The position numbers were made by a program, and so were the translations under genes. A DNA stretch of 17,017 nt from Methanoregulaceae archaeon (GTDB lineage Archaea > Halobacteriota > Methanomicrobia > Methanomicrobiales > Methanospirillaceae). The first letter of the stretch is position 1. Each line of letters opens with the position of its first letter. The DNA lies in assembly GCA_028679405.1 (NCBI GenBank), contig JAJRBP010000237.1:1-17017 (forward strand). The letters are read 5' to 3'. Shown one piece after another: positions 13,745 through 17,017 of the stretch. The notes beneath the pieces are model-generated. The model worked only from the letters and a program-made list of their open reading frames with translations, was not told where the DNA came from and did no database searches.

Positions 13745-14068
13745 GTGGAGGGAACGGAAAAGTCGTTACTGCAGCAAATCCGGGAAAAGGAGCTGACCCT
13801 CAATATCAGAATTTCTGAGGTAAGAAAAGAAGCCGAGGAGATTATCCTTCGTGCGAGAAATGAAGCCTCAAAAATTATTGAAGACTCGGAACAGGAGGGA
13901 AAAGCGGTCGCTTCTGAATATTACAGAAAAGAGATGGAGAGGATACAGACTGAAATCGAGGGGATCAAAGCGGAAGCTAACCAGAAGGCAGCTGTGGTCC
14001 GGGCCACAGGAGAACGCAACGTACAGTCCGCAACTGAAAAGATCCTGAAAGCTGTCCTGATGGAGTAG
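13745..14068 (+). CDS. ahaH: A1AO ATP synthase subunit H (peripheral stalk)
   Basis: This 107-aa protein is almost wholly a long charged helix with heptad-like spacing from about residue 10 to 95 (for example IREKELTLNIRISEVRKEAE and EGIKAEANQKAAVVRAT). That is what is expected of subunit H, which forms a coiled coil with subunit E in the peripheral stalk that holds the A1 head against rotation. The assignment rests on this composition, on normal size, and on its place as first aha gene before ahaI. The start is GTG, with AGGTGAT a few bases upstream. A 58-codon ORF ends 8 nt before it. Confidence 0.85.
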   Translation: MEGTEKSLLQQIREKELTLNIRISEVRKEAEEIILRARNEASKIIEDSEQEGKAVASEYYRKEMERIQTEIEGIKAEANQKAAVVRATGERNVQSATEKILKAVLME

Positions 14069-14074
14069 GGCGAT

Positions 14075-16000
14075 ATGCTTCAGAAAATGAAAAAGGTCCA
14101 GGTGCTGGGGCCAAAAAGAGATCTTCAGAGCGTAGTTGACGTCCTTTATCATACGGGGACGGTCCATCTTGAGGACATCTCCAAGACAATTCTGCCAGGG
14201 GATACGATCCTCCGGAAGATGGAAGTCGAAAAGGTGGGGGATATCGCAAATATCCTCGTAAAAATAGGCGGAATCTTTCTTTCACTCCCGAAAATCAGGG
14301 ACGATCCACAGAAACAGGCACAGATCTACGACGAGTTGCAGAGAAAAAGTCATAGCGACCTTGTTGCCCGGGCTACCTATGTTCTTGAGGAACTTGAAGC
14401 CAAGACAAAAGATCTCGCCACGAAAAAGACGGATCTTGAATTTACCTTAAACGCACTGGACAGGTATGAAAAAATTATCAATAAAATTCAGCCACTGGAA
14501 AGTCAGCTGCCAGTGCTTGAAGGTTTTGAAGTCACGGTAATCCTTATCCAGCGGGAATTCCGGGATGTCCTGGAGATTATCAGGAATACCCTGGTAGAGA
14601 TCACACGTAACCAGTTTGAGCTTATTTCAGCAGATATTGACGAAACCACCATCGCTACCGTTATCGTTTTTAATAAAAAGTACTCGGAACAGGTCCATTC
14701 GTTCATATTCTCCCAGAATGTGAACGAGATCAGGATGCCTTCGGAATATCTCGGGAAATCATTTCATGACATCCTCCTGATGATCGCTGAGAAAAGAAAG
14801 GTATCAGCGAGCGAGATGTCCGTCATTGACGAAAAGCTCATTCAACTCTCCGCGGAATGGTACCAGGAACTCGCGGTACTCAAGAGAGTTCTTGAGGACA
14901 GGAACGAAGAAGCGGGGGTGTTTACCAAATTCGGCCAGACAGAATATACCTTTGTGATCCTCGGCTGGATTCCCAGCAAGTACCTGAAACGCACGAAGGA
15001 AGCACTGAAAAACACCTTCGGCAACCGGGTCATCGTTCATGAGCTTGAGGTCAGTCCTGAGAAGATGGATGAAGCTCCCACCTTTTACGATAACCCGGCG
15101 ATCGTCAAGCCCTTTGAATATATCCTGCAGATGGTGAATGTTCCCAAATACCGGGAGATAGATCCGAGTCCGATCCTCGCGCTCTTCTTCCCGTTCTTCT
15201 TCGGTCTTATGGTGGGTGATATCGCATACGGCGCAATCATCCTCGTTTTTGCAATAATCGTGAAACACCGGTACAAAATGGAGATCTGGCTCCAGCACCT
15301 GATGAACATCCTTATCATCTCGTCTATCCCCGCCATCTTTTTCGGCTTCCTCTTCGGCGAGTTCTTCGGGAATTTAGGTGAGATAATGGGATGGATCCAT
15401 CCGATCACATTCCTCGGTATCACGTGGAACCGGGTGGAGGCGATGGTCCCGATGCTGATAGTTGCCATTGCAATCGGGGTATTCCATATATTTCTCGGCC
15501 TCAGCCTGGGAATCCTCAATGCCATCACGAAAAAGAGCAAGAAACATGCGATTGAAAAGGCGGGGATGATTATGGTAATCACAGGACTGCTCCTCGTCAT
15601 CGGTGGGGCGACAAAAGTGATCCCCGATGTTTTCCTTTCAATCGGCGTTGTATTAATCGTGGTCGCCGTGCCCATGATCATCTACGGCGGAGGGTTCTTC
15701 GGGGTGTTTGAGATAATAAGCACCGTCGGGAACATCCTCTCCTATGCCAGGATTATGGCAATAGGCATGGCCTCCGTCATTCTTGCTCTTGTCGCAAACA
15801 GGCTCGGGGGGATGATGGAGGTGGCACTGCTTGGATTCTTGATCGCTGCCATGCTGCATATACTCAATATCGTGCTTGCGATGTTTTCCCCGTTCCTGCA
15901 TTCCTTCAGGTTGCATATCGTGGAATTCAATTCCAAATTTTACGAGGGTGGGGGAAAACTGTATAAACCGTTCAAAAACGAAAAGGAGGGTGAAACGTGA
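14075..16000 (+). CDS. ahaI: A1AO ATP synthase subunit I (a subunit, ion channel)
   Basis: This 641-aa protein has a cytoplasmic N-terminal half (about residues 1-360, partly coiled coil near 90-140, with the LGWIPSKY segment near 296) that links to the peripheral stalks, and a membrane half with seven or eight helices from about 365 to 605. It forms the ion half-channels against the K ring. The essential arginine is in ILSYARIMAIGMAS (Arg559), and a second conserved arginine lies in the closing LHSFRLHIVEFNSKFYEGGG block (Arg612). FFPFFFGLMVGDIAYG (residues 371-386) is the first membrane signature. Length is usual for archaeal subunit I. It starts 6 nt after ahaH, and about 100 nt separate it from ahaK. 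Confidence 0.96.
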   Translation: MLQKMKKVQVLGPKRDLQSVVDVLYHTGTVHLEDISKTILPGDTILRKMEVEKVGDIANILVKIGGIFLSLPKIRDDPQKQAQIYDELQRKSHSDLVARATYVLEELEAKTKDLATKKTDLEFTLNALDRYEKIINKIQPLESQLPVLEGFEVTVILIQREFRDVLEIIRNTLVEITRNQFELISADIDETTIATVIVFNKKYSEQVHSFIFSQNVNEIRMPSEYLGKSFHDILLMIAEKRKVSASEMSVIDEKLIQLSAEWYQELAVLKRVLEDRNEEAGVFTKFGQTEYTFVILGWIPSKYLKRTKEALKNTFGNRVIVHELEVSPEKMDEAPTFYDNPAIVKPFEYILQMVNVPKYREIDPSPILALFFPFFFGLMVGDIAYGAIILVFAIIVKHRYKMEIWLQHLMNILIISSIPAIFFGFLFGEFFGNLGEIMGWIHPITFLGITWNRVEAMVPMLIVAIAIGVFHIFLGLSLGILNAITKKSKKHAIEKAGMIMVITGLLLVIGGATKVIPDVFLSIGVVLIVVAVPMIIYGGGFFGVFEIISTVGNILSYARIMAIGMASVILALVANRLGGMMEVALLGFLIAAMLHILNIVLAMFSPFLHSFRLHIVEFNSKFYEGGGKLYKPFKNEKEGET

Positions 16001-16007
16001 GATAAAC

Positions 16008-16070
16008 ATGGGACACCCCATCGAAGTAAAGATTCTGTTGAGCTGGAAAAGATTTCAAATTGGATCATAA
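16008..16070 (+). CDS. 20-codon mini-ORF between ahaI and ahaK (doubtful)
   Basis: An ATG at 16008, with GGAGGGTGA ending about 14 nt upstream inside the end of ahaI, opens 20 codons (MGHPIEVKILLSWKRFQIGS) ending at TAA 16068-16070. It occupies most of the unusual gap before ahaK. It may be a translated leader that affects ahaK translation, or chance. Confidence 0.2.
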   Translation: MGHPIEVKILLSWKRFQIGS

Positions 16071-16099
16071 GACCGAAGGAAAAAGAGGACTTGGTAAAC

Positions 16100-16318
16100 A
16101 TGGTGGATTTCGGAATTCCTATTGGTGCGGGTATTGCATTCGGACTTGGAGCGCTTGGGACCGGGATTGCCCAGTCGAAGATCGGGGCAGCCGGTGCCGG
16201 AACTATCGCTGAGAGACCTGAGACATTCGGGCTGATGATTATTCTTGTTGCAATTCCCGAGACACTTGTTATCCTGGGTTTCGTGGTAGCGGCAATGATC
16301 ATGATCATGCTCGTGTGA
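16100..16318 (+). CDS. ahaK: A1AO ATP synthase subunit K (c-ring proteolipid)
   Basis: This 72-aa hairpin proteolipid has two transmembrane helices (about residues 8-35 and 44-72) joined by the polar loop AERPETFG. It forms the rotating ring whose carboxylate carries the coupling ion: Glu54 in AIPETLVILGFVVA. Gln25 in helix 1 (GTGIAQSKIGAAG) and Thr55 next to the glutamate are the sort of residues that coordinate sodium in known Na+ rings, so Na+ coupling, or mixed Na+/H+ coupling, is plausible but inferred. A single hairpin contrasts with the fused multi-hairpin c subunits of some methanogens. I take the ATG at 16100, preceded by GAGG, rather than an in-frame TTG at 16091. Gaps on both sides suggest separate translational control, since many K copies are needed per complex. 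Confidence 0.93.
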   Translation: MVDFGIPIGAGIAFGLGALGTGIAQSKIGAAGAGTIAERPETFGLMIILVAIPETLVILGFVVAAMIMIMLV

Positions 16319-16477
16319 CGGGGGGGAAACGTCAGGTACAGCAGGAAACCGGGCAAAGATGTATTGAAAATATGTATATCGGTCGATTGGCAGAACCGGA
16401 GACATATTGTGAAGAACAAAAGGTGGCGTGCATACTGTATCTGATCGGAAGGGCGAAAATTTGGGAATGGTGATGCG
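16319..16477 (+). other. 159-nt gap between ahaK and ahaE
   Basis: Operons of this kind are usually tight, so this gap is unusual. It contains an A+T-rich AAAATATGTATATC string near 16367-16380 that could be an internal TATA element, and a 33-codon ORF ending 4 nt before ahaE. The 3' end carries GGTGATGCG, the ribosome site of ahaE. I see no stable long hairpin. Confidence 0.4.
16372..16473 (+). CDS. 33-codon mini-ORF ahead of ahaE (doubtful)
   Basis: An ATG at 16372 opens 33 codons (MYIGRLAEPETYCEEQK then VACILYLIGRAKIWEW) ending at TGA 16471-16473, which lies inside the ahaE ribosome site. That position would allow translational coupling to ahaE. Its own ribosome site is weak, and the start overlaps a TATA-like string. 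It could be a real small gene or chance. Confidence 0.25.
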   Translation: MYIGRLAEPETYCEEQKVACILYLIGRAKIWEW

Positions 16478-17017
16478 ATGTCGATTGAGCAACTGATCGA
16501 ATCAGTGGAGGTAAGTGCCGGGGAAAAGATTACAGAAATAAAAGATAAAGCAGGCAGGGACGCGGCAGTAATCAGACAGGAGGCGGAGGGGAAGATCGGA
16601 ATAATCAGGAAAAAGCACCTGGACGCAATGAAAAGAGCCGTGGAATTGGAAAGAAACAAGTCTCTCGCCAAGATAAATGAAGAAACCAGAATGCAGGTTA
16701 TCAGGACGAAGGAAGAGGTATATCAGAAAGCGTTTTCTGAAGCCCAAAAAAATCTCTCAGCGGCAAGGTCCCGTGCAGATTACGAGGACACTTTCAGAAA
16801 AACGTTGAAAGAGGTGGTAGCGGAACTTGAAGGCGAAGAGATCCAGCTGCATATCGATAAGAGAGATGAGATCCTTTGTAAAAAAATCATCGCCGAACTC
16901 AACATCAACTGCCAGGTCATTGCCGATATCACCACTGCAGGGGGATTGAATGCAAGCACCAGGGATGGAAGGTTCATCATATTCAACACGATAGAATCGA
17001 GATTTGAGAAGGCAAAG
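16478..17017 (+). CDS. ahaE: A1AO ATP synthase subunit E (3' end beyond window)
   Basis: 180 codons are visible and the frame is still open at the right edge; the family is usually about 185-205 aa, so only the last few residues are missing. The N-terminal half (about residues 1-95) is a long charged helix that pairs with subunit H in the peripheral stalk. The C-terminal half is the globular head that binds the top of A1, with the family signature ITTAGGLNASTRDGRFIIF then NTIESRFEKA. The ATG at 16478 has GGTGAT 4 nt upstream. The next expected genes downstream are ahaC, F, A, B and D. By hand count 33 of the first 60 codons end in G or C, clearly fewer than in pdxS (45 of 60). Confidence 0.93.
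   Translation, partial: MSIEQLIESVEVSAGEKITEIKDKAGRDAAVIRQEAEGKIGIIRKKHLDAMKRAVELERNKSLAKINEETRMQVIRTKEEVYQKAFSEAQKNLSAARSRADYEDTFRKTLKEVVAELEGEEIQLHIDKRDEILCKKIIAELNINCQVIADITTAGGLNASTRDGRFIIFNTIESRFEKAK

Noticed and set aside
1..17017. CRISPR array, transposon, prophage or defence system
   Set aside because: I found no regularly spaced repeats, transposase or integrase motifs, tRNA-associated att site or phage genes. Nearly all confident genes are housekeeping or transport genes.

Overview
The window is chromosomal DNA from a methanogenic euryarchaeon, most likely of the order Methanomicrobiales (the order is inferred). Support comes from an archaeal Orc1/Cdc6 C-terminus, a short archaeal-type adenylosuccinate synthetase of 336 aa, an A1AO ATP synthase operon in the archaeal order H-I-K-E, TATA-like elements upstream of several genes, and ribosome sites of the GGTGA/GGAGG type. 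Genes are dense and moderately GC-rich up to about 11.8 kb. From about 11.8 kb onward the DNA is visibly richer in A+T and holds most of the unexplained intergenic sequence.

Positions 1-2144 (+): the 3' end of orc1/cdc6, an Lrp/AsnC regulator and a PLP-dependent class I aminotransferase, spaced 7-8 nt apart like an operon. Positions 2145-2436: a non-coding gap with short repeats, a palindrome, a hairpin and a TATA-like element. Positions 2437-6117 (+): purA overlaps a 59-aa Trm112-like zinc protein by 4 nt. After an 82-nt gap come cbiB, pdxS and pdxT, each overlapping the next. cbiB belongs to cobamide synthesis; pdxS and pdxT together form the ribose-5-phosphate-dependent PLP synthase.

Positions 6114-11777: a convergent GNAT acetyltransferase (-), a roughly 730-bp gap with a decayed or start-less reading frame, a nitroreductase (+) with its own TATA box, a two-gene ABC exporter (-), and a 660-aa APC-superfamily transporter (-) that resembles the KimA/YdaO potassium importers in both its membrane core and its C-terminal tail.

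Positions 11778-13744: a divergent pair of paralogous proteins of about 108 aa with no recognised family, one or more doubtful small ORFs, a cluster of T-runs, a 55-bp compound inverted repeat and a minus-strand frame interrupted by one TGA. Positions 13560-17017 (+): a 58-aa charged protein followed by ahaH, ahaI, ahaK and ahaE of the A1AO ATP synthase; ahaE runs off the right edge. Gaps of about 100 and 160 nt flank ahaK, and each contains a mini-ORF.

I see no CRISPR array, insertion sequence, tRNA, rRNA or integrated element, and nothing that clearly makes up a new multi-gene system. The most interesting material is small: the paralogous pair, the structured region at 12.9-13.4 kb, the mini-ORFs around ahaK, and the inverted repeat in the leader of the KimA-like gene.
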